Shown one piece after another: positions 8,226 through 16,240 of a stretch of 64,000 bases of DNA. The translations under genes were made by a program, and so were the position numbers. How positions within the stretch are numbered: position 1 is the first letter of the stretch; every line of letters begins with the position of its first letter. The notes below the pieces were generated by a model. That model was not told where the DNA came from, did no database searches, and was given only the letters and a program-made list of their open reading frames with translations. Source of the DNA: Streptomyces vinaceus (GTDB lineage: Bacteria; Actinomycetota; Actinomycetes; Streptomycetales; Streptomycetaceae); NCBI RefSeq assembly GCF_008704935.1, contig NZ_CP023692.1, forward strand, positions 434,001 to 498,000, in the 5' to 3' direction.

Positions 8226-8337
8226 CTTACGCCCGATTAGCCCTGCCCCACCGGGTCACAGCACATGCGTACCGCGCGCGATCGCGTGAAGCTGGGGGTC
8301 AGGTGACACGCAACACCCCTCGGAAGGGTCTGGCCTC

Positions 8338-8886
8338 ATGCCGCTCACGCATCGCAAGGATTTGGGTCTGCTCGCCCTGCGCCTGGGCACCGGCGGTGTT
8401 CTGCTCGCACACGGATCCCAGAAGCTCTTCGGATGGTTCGGCGGGGCCGGTATCGAGGGCACGGCCCGCGGCATGGAGCAGATGGGGTTCACCCCGGGCC
8501 GGGAGAGCGCGCTCGCGGCCGGGCTCGGCGAAGCGGGCGGCGGGCTGCTGCTCGCGCTGGGACTCGCGACTCCTGCGGCCGGCGCCGCGGCGGCCGGGGC
8601 CATGGCGGGGGCAGCTGCCGTGCACGCGCCCGCCGGGTTCTTCGCCCAGGGCGGCGGCCTGGAGTACCCCGCCTTCCTCGGGTTCGTGGCGGCCTGCCTC
8701 GGCCTGTCCGGGCCCGGCCGCTTCTCGCTCGACCACGCGAGCCGGCACCGGCTGGACCGGCCGGCCACGGTGGGAATGGCCTTCGCGCTCAGCGCGGCCG
8801 CCGCCACCGTCGTCCTCAACCGCCGGGCCGCTACGCTCGCCGCCGCCGAAGCAGAAGCCGAAGCAGAAGCCGAAGCAGAAGCCTGA
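8338..8886 (+). CDS. DoxX-family membrane protein
   Basis: A 182-aa integral membrane protein with four predicted helices. The DoxX signature LGLLALRLGTGGVLLAHGSQKLFGWFGG is at residues 8-35. DoxX proteins are small quinone-pathway or redox-associated membrane proteins whose chemistry is poorly defined; in mycobacteria a DoxX protein partners with superoxide dismutase and a thiosulfate transferase. The C-terminal tail is a low-complexity AEAEAEAEAEA run encoded by a 12-bp tandem repeat, likely variable in length. The ATG is near the P450-independent intergenic AT-rich promoter and appears monocistronic. Confidence 0.85.
   Translation: MPLTHRKDLGLLALRLGTGGVLLAHGSQKLFGWFGGAGIEGTARGMEQMGFTPGRESALAAGLGEAGGGLLLALGLATPAAGAAAAGAMAGAAAVHAPAGFFAQGGGLEYPAFLGFVAACLGLSGPGRFSLDHASRHRLDRPATVGMAFALSAAAATVVLNRRAATLAAAEAEAEAEAEAEA
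8848..8883 (+). repeat. 12-bp in-frame tandem repeat encoding an Ala-Glu tail
   Basis: GAAGCAGAAGCC occurs three times in tandem at the very end of the doxX coding sequence, giving alternating Glu and Ala residues just before the stop. Slippage could change the tail length without breaking the frame. Confidence 0.85.
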
Positions 8887-9003
8887 GCCGAGGCCGCCGG
8901 CCCGGGCCGGGACCCCGACAGCCGGACGGCGTAGCCGCCGCCACCGGTTCGCGGGCAGGAGGCTCGGGCGCCGGCCGGGGCCGGAGGGCCGGGGCGGGTG
9001 GGG

Positions 9004-9255
9004 CTACCAGCCGAAGCGGCGGTCGACCTCCCGCGCGAACTCCTCGAACGTGAGCACGTTGTCGCCGTTCTTGTCCGCGGCGTCGAAGAGCGCGGACGAG
9101 GCGTCGACGTCCCCCAGGCCCCAGAACGGCAGGTCGCCGTTGGCGGCCAGGGTCGGGCCCTTCGTCCGCAGGGCGGTGATCACTTCCAGGCGGGTCAGGG
9201 TGCCGTCATGGTTGAGATCGAGCGCCTCGAACAGCTTGCGGGCCTTCGTACTCAT
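9004..9255 (-). CDS. Small EF-hand calcium-binding protein
   Basis: An 83-aa cytosolic calmodulin-like protein with two EF-hands. The first loop is DLNHDGTLTRLE (residues ~13-24) and the second is DKNGDNVLTFEE (~59-70). Both have acidic residues at positions 1 and 12; position 5 is Asp in each, and position 6 is Gly in the first but Asn in the second. Length and domain order match CalD-type streptomycete EF-hand proteins. ATG 9255 is used, with AGGA 8 nt upstream; GTG 9258 is equally near. No partner gene is evident. Ca2+ buffering or sensing is inferred from the family. Confidence 0.85.
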   Translation of the reverse strand: MSTKARKLFEALDLNHDGTLTRLEVITALRTKGPTLAANGDLPFWGLGDVDASSALFDAADKNGDNVLTFEEFAREVDRRFGW

Positions 9256-9450
9256 CACGCACGTCCTTCCGGGAGGAATCGGCAGGCACTGCCTGCCGCC
9301 AGCCTACGGCGCACCCCACCAGCGCCGGCCGGGCGGGGCGCCGGGGCCGACCGGCGGGGCCACGGCGCCCTTTCGGCGGCTCCGAACCTCCCGGCCCACC
9401 AGGCCGTGCCCACCCCGAACCGGTAGCCGGAGGAACGAGGAAACAGGCGG

Positions 9451-10020
9451 ATGAGCGAGACACCACCCCGGCACGCCACCGAGGAGCGGGCCGTCACGGT
9501 CCTGATGGCGGTGGTCCCGTGCGGCGCCGAGACGGCGCGGCGGATCCTGGCGGACGCGGCCAGGACCGCCGGCGCCGGACGGCGCGAGACGGCCGAGGCC
9601 GTACTCGTACGGGAAAGCGGCGGCAAGCCGCCCGCCCAGCTCGGCAAGGCCCTGGCGGAGGCGTTGGACGAGGCCCGCTGCGCCACCGAGCCCCTCACGC
9701 ATCCGTACACGCGGCTGCTCCCCGACCCGCGGACGATCGCGGGCCTGCTGAAGCGGCACCGCGCCCTGCGCCGCCGCGCCTTGGCCGCACCCGGGGACAC
9801 GGCCGTACGCGACGAGCTCGACGACGCCACGTACACCCTGTGCATCCTGATGGGCCGGCGCAACGCCTACGCGGCGCTCCGCGCGGCCGAACTCCTCACC
9901 GGCGCCGAGTGGCTCGGCACGACCACGTCCGGCGGGCCGGGTCGGCACCGAGACGGCCCGCCCCGCCTCCGCGGTGCCGGGCCGCGTCAACAGGGCGCCA
10001 CGGGGCGCGACTTTCCGTAG
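9451..10020 (+). CDS. DUF5133 protein with ANTAR-like N-terminal segment
   Basis: A 189-aa protein. Residues ~10-55 (AVTVLMAVVPCGAETARRILADAARTAG...) resemble the ANTAR-like helical segment that accompanies DUF5133 in streptomycetes. Residues ~88-150 carry the DUF5133 pattern LLPDPRTIAGLLKRHRALRRRAL...LDDATYTLCILMGRRNAYAALRAAELLTG. The tail after residue 155 is low complexity and probably disordered. Molecular function is unknown; the family is largely restricted to actinomycetes and is suspected to be regulatory. It precedes the lectin operon but is separated from it by a regulatory hairpin, so co-transcription is uncertain. Confidence 0.7.
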   Translation: MSETPPRHATEERAVTVLMAVVPCGAETARRILADAARTAGAGRRETAEAVLVRESGGKPPAQLGKALAEALDEARCATEPLTHPYTRLLPDPRTIAGLLKRHRALRRRALAAPGDTAVRDELDDATYTLCILMGRRNAYAALRAAELLTGAEWLGTTTSGGPGRHRDGPPRLRGAGPRQQGATGRDFP

Positions 10021-10030
10021 CCGAGCTGCT

Positions 10031-10070
10031 ACCTTTCGTGATCGCCGAGGAAGTGATCACGTGGAAAGGT
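10031..10070 (+). promoter_or_regulatory. Inverted repeat that can sequester the ribosome-binding site of the lectin gene
   Basis: ACCTTTC-GTGATC (10031-10043) is complementary to GATCAC (10055-10060) plus GAAAGGT (10064-10070), leaving an 11-nt loop and a 3-nt bulge. The 3' arm contains GGAAAGG, the Shine-Dalgarno of the gene starting at 10078. It could act as an RNA switch or as a DNA operator with half-sites GTGATC/GATCAC. Confidence 0.55.
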
Positions 10071-10077
10071 GCGTCCC

Positions 10078-10527
10078 ATGAAGACGTTCAGGAACACGAC
10101 CCGCGCTCTGGCGCTCGCGGTGGTGAGCCTGGTGGCGGCCGCAGCCGTGCCGGCCGGGCAGGTCTCCGCCGCGACGGGGCGGGCGGCGCAGTGCCGCACC
10201 ATCGGAACGTCGTTCACCGACAAGATGATCCCCGGGCAGTGCATCAGCAACGGTGCCAACCGCCTGGAGATGCAGTACGACGGCAACCTGGTCCTCTACT
10301 CCGGCAGCCGCGCGTGCTGGGCGAGCGGCACCGACGGAACCGACGGGGTGTGCGCCGAGTTCTCGGGCGACTGGCGGCCCGACTCCCCGTACCTGTCCCT
10401 GGAATCGCAGTTCGGACAGCTCAGGAAGTACCGCGGGAAGTACACCGGACTGCACAAGACCGGCAACGTCAGCATCAATGGCAAGGGCGAGGTCTGGATC
10501 GCGTACGGGAAGCTGGCGGGCTGCTGA
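10078..10527 (+). CDS. Secreted lectin-like protein with a bulb-lectin (QxDxNxVxY) motif
   Basis: A 149-aa exported protein. A signal peptide (residues 1-~33: basic MKTFRNTTR then ALALAVVSLVAAAAVPAG) ends near VSAATG. The mature part contains LEMQYDGNLVLYSGSRACWASGT, an exact QxDxNxVxY mannose-binding signature of monocot-type B-lectins. A weaker third-repeat-like NVSINGKGEVWIAYG lies near the C-terminus. Four mature cysteines could form disulfides. One complete sugar site suggests binding of mannose-like or cell-wall glycans. It opens a coupled operon: the next start is 2 nt after its stop. An unusual hairpin covers its ribosome-binding site. Lectin-like bacteriocins use the same fold, so an antagonistic role is possible but unproven. 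Confidence 0.7.
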   Translation: MKTFRNTTRALALAVVSLVAAAAVPAGQVSAATGRAAQCRTIGTSFTDKMIPGQCISNGANRLEMQYDGNLVLYSGSRACWASGTDGTDGVCAEFSGDWRPDSPYLSLESQFGQLRKYRGKYTGLHKTGNVSINGKGEVWIAYGKLAGC

Positions 10528-10529
10528 TC

Positions 10530-10829
10530 ATGGCCGTCATCGGGAAGCCGGCGCGCGGTGCGGCCGCCTTCGTCCTCGCCTGCTCCGTCCTGTTCGGGGC
10601 GCCCGCGGTCGCCGGCGCCGTGCCGGCGCGGCCGGCGGACGCGTGCGTGGCGGGCGAGAACCTGGGCGAGGTCGCGAACAACTTCATCTCGCGGTGCCGC
10701 AAGGGGTCCATCCGCCAGGTGTTCCCCGGCGAGCACTTCGGGGACACGCTCGGATTCATCCGCGGCTGCGGGCTCAGGTCCTGCAACACGGCGTGGAAGC
10801 TGCTGAACGACAACCGGTTCAAGAAGTGA
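10530..10829 (+). CDS. Small secreted cysteine-containing protein of unknown function
   Basis: A 99-aa protein with a clear Sec signal peptide (MAVIGKPARGAAAFVLACSVLFGAPAVAGA). The ~65-residue mature part has four cysteines (DACVAG, SRCRKG, RGCGLRSC), enough for two disulfides, and ends in a basic tail DNRFKK. No family was recognised. ATG 10530 lies 2 nt after the lectin gene stop and its own stop overlaps the next start by 4 nt, so it is almost certainly co-translated with its neighbours. The small disulfide-rich exported form fits a peptide effector, inhibitor or envelope factor. Confidence 0.65.
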   Translation: MAVIGKPARGAAAFVLACSVLFGAPAVAGAVPARPADACVAGENLGEVANNFISRCRKGSIRQVFPGEHFGDTLGFIRGCGLRSCNTAWKLLNDNRFKK

Positions 10830-11206
10830 GGACGTACGTCGCCGTCCTCGTCCACGCGGCCGAGGTCGAGACCGGGGCCGAGGCAAAGGTCGAAACCGAG
10901 GGCGAGGCCGGAGCCCCGGCGGCGGCCGAGCGCCGAGCGCCCCTGTACCGGGAGAGCTTCGTCCTGCTGACCGCCCGGAGCGAGGACGAGGCCAGGTCCA
11001 GGGCGCGGGCCCACGGCGAGAGCCTGGAGACGAGCTACCGCAACGAGCGGGGCGAGCCGGTCACCTGGACGTTCCGGCAGCTCGTGGACGTCGCGGAGGT
11101 ACCGGACGACCGCCTCGGGGACGGAGCGGAGCTCTACACGAGGCACTTCCGCGACTTCGCCGCGTACACGGCGTTCGAGCCCCTCCTCGCGGGCGAGGAC
11201 CTCTGA
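10826..11206 (+). CDS. DUF4288-type small protein
   Basis: A 126-aa cytosolic protein starting at GTG 10826, which overlaps the previous stop (GTGA). Its centre, YRESFVLLTARSEDEARSRARAHGES, followed by SYRNERGEPVTWTFRQLVDVAEV, matches the DUF4288 pattern (a small alpha/beta domain often found beside toxin-immunity or polymorphic loci). The N-terminal ~35 residues include a low-complexity Glu/Ala stretch. The C-terminus ends in an aromatic-rich segment, LYTRHFRDFAAYTAFEPLL. Function unknown. Position between two secreted-protein genes and a transporter leaves immunity, regulation or cofactor roles open. Confidence 0.65.
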   Translation: MRTYVAVLVHAAEVETGAEAKVETEGEAGAPAAAERRAPLYRESFVLLTARSEDEARSRARAHGESLETSYRNERGEPVTWTFRQLVDVAEVPDDRLGDGAELYTRHFRDFAAYTAFEPLLAGEDL

Positions 11207-11209
11207 CGG

Positions 11210-12535
11210 GTGGGACCTCTCGAACTGCGCCCCGCGGACGTCCGCCGCCCGAGCTCGTCCCGGCGGGCGCTGCTCGCCGGGTCGGTCGGCAACCTCGTCG
11301 AGTGGTACGAGTTCGGCGTCTACGGGAGCCTGGCCACCGTCATCGCCGCGAACTTCTTCCGGTACGAGGGGAGCAGCGGCGCCGAGGCGCTGGTGGCCAC
11401 GTACGCCTCCTTCGCGCTCGCGTTCTTCTTCCGGCCCGTGGGCGCCGTGGTGTTCGGGCGGCTGGGCGACCGGCTGGGGCGACGGCCCGCCCTCGTGGTG
11501 GTCGTCGGCCTCATGACGCTCGCCACCGTCCTGATCGGTCTGCTGCCGACCCGCGCCGCCATCGGCGCCGCCGCGCCCTGGCTGCTCACGCTTGCGCGGG
11601 CGCTGCAAGGGCTGTCCGCGGGCGGCGAGTTCGGCGGGGCGGTCTCCTTCATGACGGAGTACGCGCCCGTCGGCCGCCGCGGCCTCTACGGTGCCTGGCA
11701 GTCGTTCACCGTCGCGCTCGGCCTGCTCACCGGGGCCGGTACGGCGGCGGCGCTGGCGGGCGCACTGCCCGCGGGGGCCCTGTACGCGTGGGGGTGGCGG
11801 ATCCCGTTCCTGCTGGCCCTTCCGCTGGGCGCGGTGGCCCTGTGGCTGCGGACCGCGCTCGACGAGCCGCCCCCGCCGTCGGCGGCCCCGGCGGCCGCCC
11901 CGGCGGGCGGCGTGCCGGTCGGCAGCGTGCCGGTCGGCCCCCGGGAGCTCGCCCGGGCCGTCGTCCTCGGTATCGGGCGGATCATGGGCTGGTCGGCGGC
12001 CGGGTACACCTTCCTCGTCGTCCTGCCGTCGTACCTCCAGACGACACCGGGGACCTCGCTGCGCGAGGCCCTGCTGGCCACCGCCCTCGCCAACGTCGGG
12101 TTCGCGGCCTCGATCCTGCCCGCCGGGGCGCTCAGCGACCGGATCGGCCGGCGTCCGGTGATGCTGGGCGGGGCCCTCGGCGTCACGCTGCTGGCCCTCC
12201 CCCTCCTCCACGTGCTCCAGTCCCCCGGCGCCTCGCCGTGGGCCAGGGCCGGGGCCGTCCTGCTCGCGGGTGCGCTGGTCGGTCTGATGGCCGGACCCGG
12301 GCCGGCCATGCTCGCCGAGATGTTCCCGCGCAGGGTGCGCTGCACCGGACTCGGACTCGCCTACGCCCTCGCGGGCGCGGTGTTCTCCGGCTGCGCCGGG
12401 CTCGTCATCACCGCCCTGATCGCCCGGACGGGAGACACCTCCGTGCCCGCGTACTACGCCGCCGGAGCCTGCGCGCTCAGCTGCTGCGCCCTGCTGGGGC
12501 TGCGCGGCCAAGGCCATCGGGAGCCGCTGGGATGA
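11210..12535 (+). CDS. MFS transporter, metabolite:H+ symporter (MHS) type
   Basis: A 441-aa transporter with about 12 membrane helices. It has the MHS N-terminal signature GNLVEWYEFGVYG (residues ~26-38) and the MFS loop 2-3 motif GRLGDRLGRRP (~83-93), repeated as SDRIGRRP in the second half. MHS members import organic acids, osmolytes and other small metabolites with protons. GTG 11210 starts 3 nt after DUF4288, and its stop overlaps the AnmK start (ATGA), so transport and kinase are translationally coupled. By context the cargo may be a cell-wall-derived amino sugar; this is inference, since known members carry other substrates. Confidence 0.82.
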   Translation: MGPLELRPADVRRPSSSRRALLAGSVGNLVEWYEFGVYGSLATVIAANFFRYEGSSGAEALVATYASFALAFFFRPVGAVVFGRLGDRLGRRPALVVVVGLMTLATVLIGLLPTRAAIGAAAPWLLTLARALQGLSAGGEFGGAVSFMTEYAPVGRRGLYGAWQSFTVALGLLTGAGTAAALAGALPAGALYAWGWRIPFLLALPLGAVALWLRTALDEPPPPSAAPAAAPAGGVPVGSVPVGPRELARAVVLGIGRIMGWSAAGYTFLVVLPSYLQTTPGTSLREALLATALANVGFAASILPAGALSDRIGRRPVMLGGALGVTLLALPLLHVLQSPGASPWARAGAVLLAGALVGLMAGPGPAMLAEMFPRRVRCTGLGLAYALAGAVFSGCAGLVITALIARTGDTSVPAYYAAGACALSCCALLGLRGQGHREPLG

Positions 12536-13734
12536 GGGTGATCGGGCTGATGTCGGGCACCTCGTACGACGCCGTCGACGCCGCGGCCGCCGACCTCGAA
12601 CGCGGCGCCGAGGACGGCGTGCTGCGCCTCGTGCCGCTGGGCATGGTCAGCGAGCCCTACCCGGCCGATGTGCGCGAGGCCCTCGCCGCCGCCTTGCCGC
12701 CCGCCACGACCACCCTGGCCGAGGTCTGCCGGCTCGACACCCGGATCGGGCAGGCCTTCGCGGCGCTCGCGTCCCGGGCCGACCGGGAACTGTGCGCGGG
12801 GCGCGCCGAGTTGATCGCCTCCCACGGGCAGACGGTGTACCACTGGGCCGAGGAGGGCCGGGTCCACGGCACGCTCCAGCTCGGGGAGCCCGCGTGGATC
12901 GCCGAGCGCAGCGGCTGCCCGGTCGTCTCCGGCTTCCGCCCGCGTGACGTGGCGGCGGGCGGGCAGGGCGCTCCGCTGGTGAGTCTGATCGACCTCATGC
13001 TCCTGCGCGGGCGCCCCGGCGTCCCCGCCGCCCTGAACATCGGGGGGATCGCCAATGTCACGGTGCTGCCGGCGGGCGGCGATCCCCTGGCCTTCGACAC
13101 GGGCCCCGGCAACGCCCTGATCGACGCCGCGGTCCGTGAGCTGAGCTCCGGGAAGCGGGCCTACGACGCGGAGGGTGCGCTCGCCGCCGCCGGGCGCGTG
13201 CACGAGGGGCTGCTGGAGCGGCTGCTGTCCGAGGAGCCGTACTACCGGATACCGCCTCCCCGGACCACGGGCAAGGAGCTGTTCCACGCGGGCTACCTGC
13301 GGGCTCGCCTCGCGGGCCTCGGTGAGCTCCGGCCGCAGGACCTCGTCGCGACGCTCACGCGGCTGACCGCCCGTACGGTGGCCGACGCGCTGCGCCCGCT
13401 CGCGGCCACGGAGGTGTTCGTGTCGGGTGGCGGCGTACGCAACCCCGCGCTGATGGCGATGCTCCGCGAGGAGCTGGGGAGCGCCGCCGTACGCGGTTCT
13501 CAGGAGCTCGGGCTGCCCGCCGGGGCGAAGGAGGCCTACGCCTTCGCGGTGCTCGGCTACCTCAGCCTCCACGGGCTCCCGGGCAACGACCCGGGGTGTA
13601 CGGGCGCCGCGGGGCCCCGCGTACTGGGATCGCTCACTCCCGGGAGCCGCCCGCTGCGCCTTCCCGCGCCTGCGGGCCGCGCCCCGCACGCCCTGACCGT
13701 GGGCGCACCGCCCGGGGGCACACCGCCGGGCTGA
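12532..13734 (+). CDS. anmK: Anhydro-N-acetylmuramic acid kinase
   Basis: A 400-aa ASKHA-fold kinase that hydrolyses the 1,6-anhydro ring of anhMurNAc and phosphorylates it to MurNAc-6-phosphate in peptidoglycan recycling. Family motifs are VIGLMSGTSYDAVDAA (residues 3-18), IASHGQTVYH (~98), PALNIGGIANVT (~164-175), FDTGPGNALID (~186), and VSGGGVRNPALM with PAGAKEAYAFA in the C-terminal half. The ATG overlaps the transporter stop. Actinomycetes lack the lytic transglycosylase/AmpG scheme of enterobacteria, so a dedicated MFS importer beside anmK suggests scavenging of anhMurNAc. The last ~40 residues are Pro/Gly-rich and go beyond the family core. Confidence 0.93.
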   Translation: MRVIGLMSGTSYDAVDAAAADLERGAEDGVLRLVPLGMVSEPYPADVREALAAALPPATTTLAEVCRLDTRIGQAFAALASRADRELCAGRAELIASHGQTVYHWAEEGRVHGTLQLGEPAWIAERSGCPVVSGFRPRDVAAGGQGAPLVSLIDLMLLRGRPGVPAALNIGGIANVTVLPAGGDPLAFDTGPGNALIDAAVRELSSGKRAYDAEGALAAAGRVHEGLLERLLSEEPYYRIPPPRTTGKELFHAGYLRARLAGLGELRPQDLVATLTRLTARTVADALRPLAATEVFVSGGGVRNPALMAMLREELGSAAVRGSQELGLPAGAKEAYAFAVLGYLSLHGLPGNDPGCTGAAGPRVLGSLTPGSRPLRLPAPAGRAPHALTVGAPPGGTPPG

Positions 13735-13773
13735 CCGCCGCCGCGTTCCACGGCTCCCCGACGGGGGTACGGC

Positions 13774-14508
13774 TCACCGGCCGGCCGGCGGGGCGAGCAG
13801 CTCGGGACCGTTGTTCCGCACGCTGTTGACCGCCGTGGACACCGCCCGTACGGCGAGGTGCCCGTCGGCCGGGGTGTGGAGCAGGGCGCGCAGGTCGTGG
13901 ACGTCCTCGTGGGCCGGGTCCAGCCAGGCGTCGTGGTCCTGCGCGGCCACGGCCAGCGGCATCCGGGGGTGGATGCGGCCCGCCGCGTCGGTGGCCTCGG
14001 TCGTGATGATCGTCGTGGTGATGAGCCAGGCGGCCGGGTCGTCCTCGTCGGTCACGGCCGGGTCGCGCCAGAACTCGTACAGCCCGGCCATGGCCATCAC
14101 CGAGGTGTCCTCCGGAGTGATGAAGTAGGGCTGCTTGTAGGCCTTCGCCGTGGCGGTGGCGGCCACGGACTGCCACTCGTAGAAGCCGTCCGCCGGCAGC
14201 AGGCAGCGGCGCCGGGTGAAGGCCCGGCGGTAGGCCGGCTTCTCGTGCACCGTCTCCACCCGCGCGTTGATCATCCGGGCGCCCCCGGTGGGGTCCTTCG
14301 CCCAGGAGGGGACCAAGCCCCAGCGCAGGGTGCGCAGCCTGCGCTCCACCTCCCCCGTCGTGCGGTCGGGGCGTTCCAGGACGGCCCACACCTCGTCGGT
14401 GGGGGCCACGTTCCAGCTCGGTGCCAGCGTCTCCCGGGGGTCCCAACGGGCCTCGAACAGGCCGGCCAGGTCCTCGGGGGCGCGGCTGGAGGCATATCGA
14501 CCGCACAT
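13774..14508 (-). CDS. SOS response-associated peptidase (SRAP, HMCES/YedK family)
   Basis: A 244-aa protein. SRAP proteins crosslink to abasic sites in single-stranded DNA through Cys2, protecting the lesion, and later self-release. The sequence starts MCGRYASS, leaving Cys at position 2. It keeps the conserved PSWNVAPT, LRWGLVPSWAKDPTGGARMINARVET (catalytic Glu in ARVET), RRCLLPADGFYEWQ and HPRMPLAV, with the active His in this last segment. Length agrees with the family. It is convergent with anmK and faces an unassigned spacer upstream. LexA control is known for some relatives, but no SOS box was identified here. Confidence 0.92.
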   Translation of the reverse strand: MCGRYASSRAPEDLAGLFEARWDPRETLAPSWNVAPTDEVWAVLERPDRTTGEVERRLRTLRWGLVPSWAKDPTGGARMINARVETVHEKPAYRRAFTRRRCLLPADGFYEWQSVAATATAKAYKQPYFITPEDTSVMAMAGLYEFWRDPAVTDEDDPAAWLITTTIITTEATDAAGRIHPRMPLAVAAQDHDAWLDPAHEDVHDLRALLHTPADGHLAVRAVSTAVNSVRNNGPELLAPPAGR

Positions 14509-14910
14509 GGGTCCACTGTCCCACCGTGAGGGCCGCTGCGGCCTTCCGGCCGCCCGCCGCCGCGGCCGTGTCCACCGCGGCGCCGTGCCGGCGCCGCGGG
14601 CGCGGGATCAAGGAGGGGTACGTGCCCGCAGCCGCCGGGGCGGCCGCCCGGGCCGCTCACCGCGGACGGCCGCCGTCTCCAGCCTAGGCCGCACTGCCGC
14701 CACCCCGCTCGGCGACGGCCACCGGGCGCCTCCCCCGCTCGTACGGGCGGCCCCCGGTCGCCCGCCCCCGCTGCCCGCCGCCCCGGCGCCATGGTCCGCG
14801 ACGGCAAGGTCGTGCTGCGGAGCTCGGGGTCCGGGACATCGGGCCGGCCTACTCCAACCGCACCGCCTGCTACGGGGCTACCGGCGATACGGGGCTCCCG
14901 GGCTCCCGGA
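14509..14910. other. Intergenic spacer without recognisable gene
   Basis: About 400 bp of very GC-rich sequence upstream of the SRAP gene and past the end of the flavin hydroxylase gene. Short frames (for example 14421-14687 and 14791 onward on plus) lack ribosome-binding sites and family similarity. The SRAP promoter must lie at its left end. No repeat or RNA gene was seen. Confidence 0.5.
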
Positions 14911-16128
14911 CTACGGCTTCATCGCCTGGCCGCCGATGTCGGCGGCTCCGTCGAGCAGTTCCCGCCACCACGACTCCACCTGGCGGTGGCCCATCGTGGC
15001 CCAGGCCGGGGTCCGCTCCACCTGGCCCCGGCCGAGGCGGCGGGCCAGGGCGACCATCTCCCGCCCGGCCGCGCCGCGCGTCGCGTGGTAGGCGTCCAGC
15101 AGCTCGGACCAGGTGCCGGCCCGGCGCCAGGCTTCCTCGAACGCGCTGGCGTCCTGGAGGGCCTTGGCCACCCCGCTCGTGTTGTGGGGGCGCACCACGG
15201 TCGCCGCGTCGCCCGCGAGCAGGAGGCGCCCGGCCGTCGTACGCGCCGCTTCGAGGTCGTAGATGGGCTGGACGTACGTGTCCGCGGCCGCGGTCAGCCC
15301 GAGCACCCGCGCCCAGTGGGGCGGGAACTCCCGCTCCAGCAACGTGCCCAGGTGCGCGGTGAGTTCCTCGGTCACCCGCCCCGGCGGGAAGCTGGTCGGG
15401 TCGTCGAACGGCAGCCGGCCGCCGCTCGGCGGCATGGCGTACAGGACCCAGTTCACCCGGGGGCCGTCCGGCCCGGGGGTCGGGTAGACCACGCAGCTCC
15501 CGCCGGGGAAGCAGACGGTGGTCACCGCGTCGGTGGGCACGCCTCCGTGGCCGAGCCCCTCCAGATGCCGGGCGTCCAGGTTCCCGCGCCAGCAGACGTA
15601 CCCGGCGTACACGGGCCGGGACCCGGGGCAGACGGCCTCGCGCACCACCGAGCGGTACCCGTCGGCGCCGACGACCAGGTCGAACGGCTCGGCCCGCCCG
15701 CCGGCCGTCCGTACCTCGGCCCCCGCGCCGGTGTCGGCCACGCCCGTCACCGCCGCGCCCTGCCGGTAGACCACGGAGGCGGGCGTCGCCTCCCGCAGCC
15801 CGCGCCACAGCAGGCCCCAGTGGTACGAGTGGAACGGGAACGGCTGCTCCCAGAAGACCCGCCCGGCCGGCCCGGCCGCCGCGTCGTCCCGGACGATCCA
15901 GCGTCGCCGGGTCAGCCGGTGCGCGGCGATGCCGGCGGGCAGGGCGCCGGTGGCGGCGAGTTCGGCGGCCCGCCCGTCGTGGATGCAGAGGCCGAGGCCC
16001 CGGTCGGCCAGCCGTCCCTGGGTGCGCTCCAGCACCACCACCTCGTCGGCGCCCGCGCGGGCCGCCGCCGAGGCCAGCGCGCAACCGGCGACGCTCCCGC
16101 CCACCACCGCGACCGTACCGCCCCGCAT
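14911..16128 (-). CDS. FAD-dependent hydroxylase (salicylate/2,6-dihydroxypyridine hydroxylase-like)
   Basis: A 405-aa group A flavoprotein monooxygenase without the extra C-terminal domain of the longer relatives. The N-terminal Rossmann motif is VAVVGGSVAGCALASAAARAG (residues 6-26), with GGSVAG in place of GAGIGG. VVGADGYRSVVRE (~152-164) is the DG motif, and GRLLLAGDAATVVRPHNTSGVAKALQDA is the GD motif. In this group NAD(P)H reduces FAD and C4a-hydroperoxyflavin hydroxylates or epoxidises the substrate. ATG 16128 has GGAGGGA 5-6 nt upstream. It stands alone between the SRAP spacer and pgm. Substrate unknown. Confidence 0.85.
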   Translation of the reverse strand: MRGGTVAVVGGSVAGCALASAAARAGADEVVVLERTQGRLADRGLGLCIHDGRAAELAATGALPAGIAAHRLTRRRWIVRDDAAAGPAGRVFWEQPFPFHSYHWGLLWRGLREATPASVVYRQGAAVTGVADTGAGAEVRTAGGRAEPFDLVVGADGYRSVVREAVCPGSRPVYAGYVCWRGNLDARHLEGLGHGGVPTDAVTTVCFPGGSCVVYPTPGPDGPRVNWVLYAMPPSGGRLPFDDPTSFPPGRVTEELTAHLGTLLEREFPPHWARVLGLTAAADTYVQPIYDLEAARTTAGRLLLAGDAATVVRPHNTSGVAKALQDASAFEEAWRRAGTWSELLDAYHATRGAAGREMVALARRLGRGQVERTPAWATMGHRQVESWWRELLDGAADIGGQAMKP

Positions 16129-16240
16129 GACTGCTCCCTCCAGACGAACTCCCGGAGCCCGTCAGCCTACTGAGGTCCGACGGGCTCGGGGGGCGGTTCG
16201 CCGGCGGCCGGGCGCCGGGGAGCGACGGACCGCGGGGAGA

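Noticed and set aside
14509..14910. Small gene upstream of SRAP (frame from the ATG at 14791, or frame ending 14687)
   Set aside because: No ribosome-binding site, Arg/Pro-rich shadow-type composition, and no family similarity.
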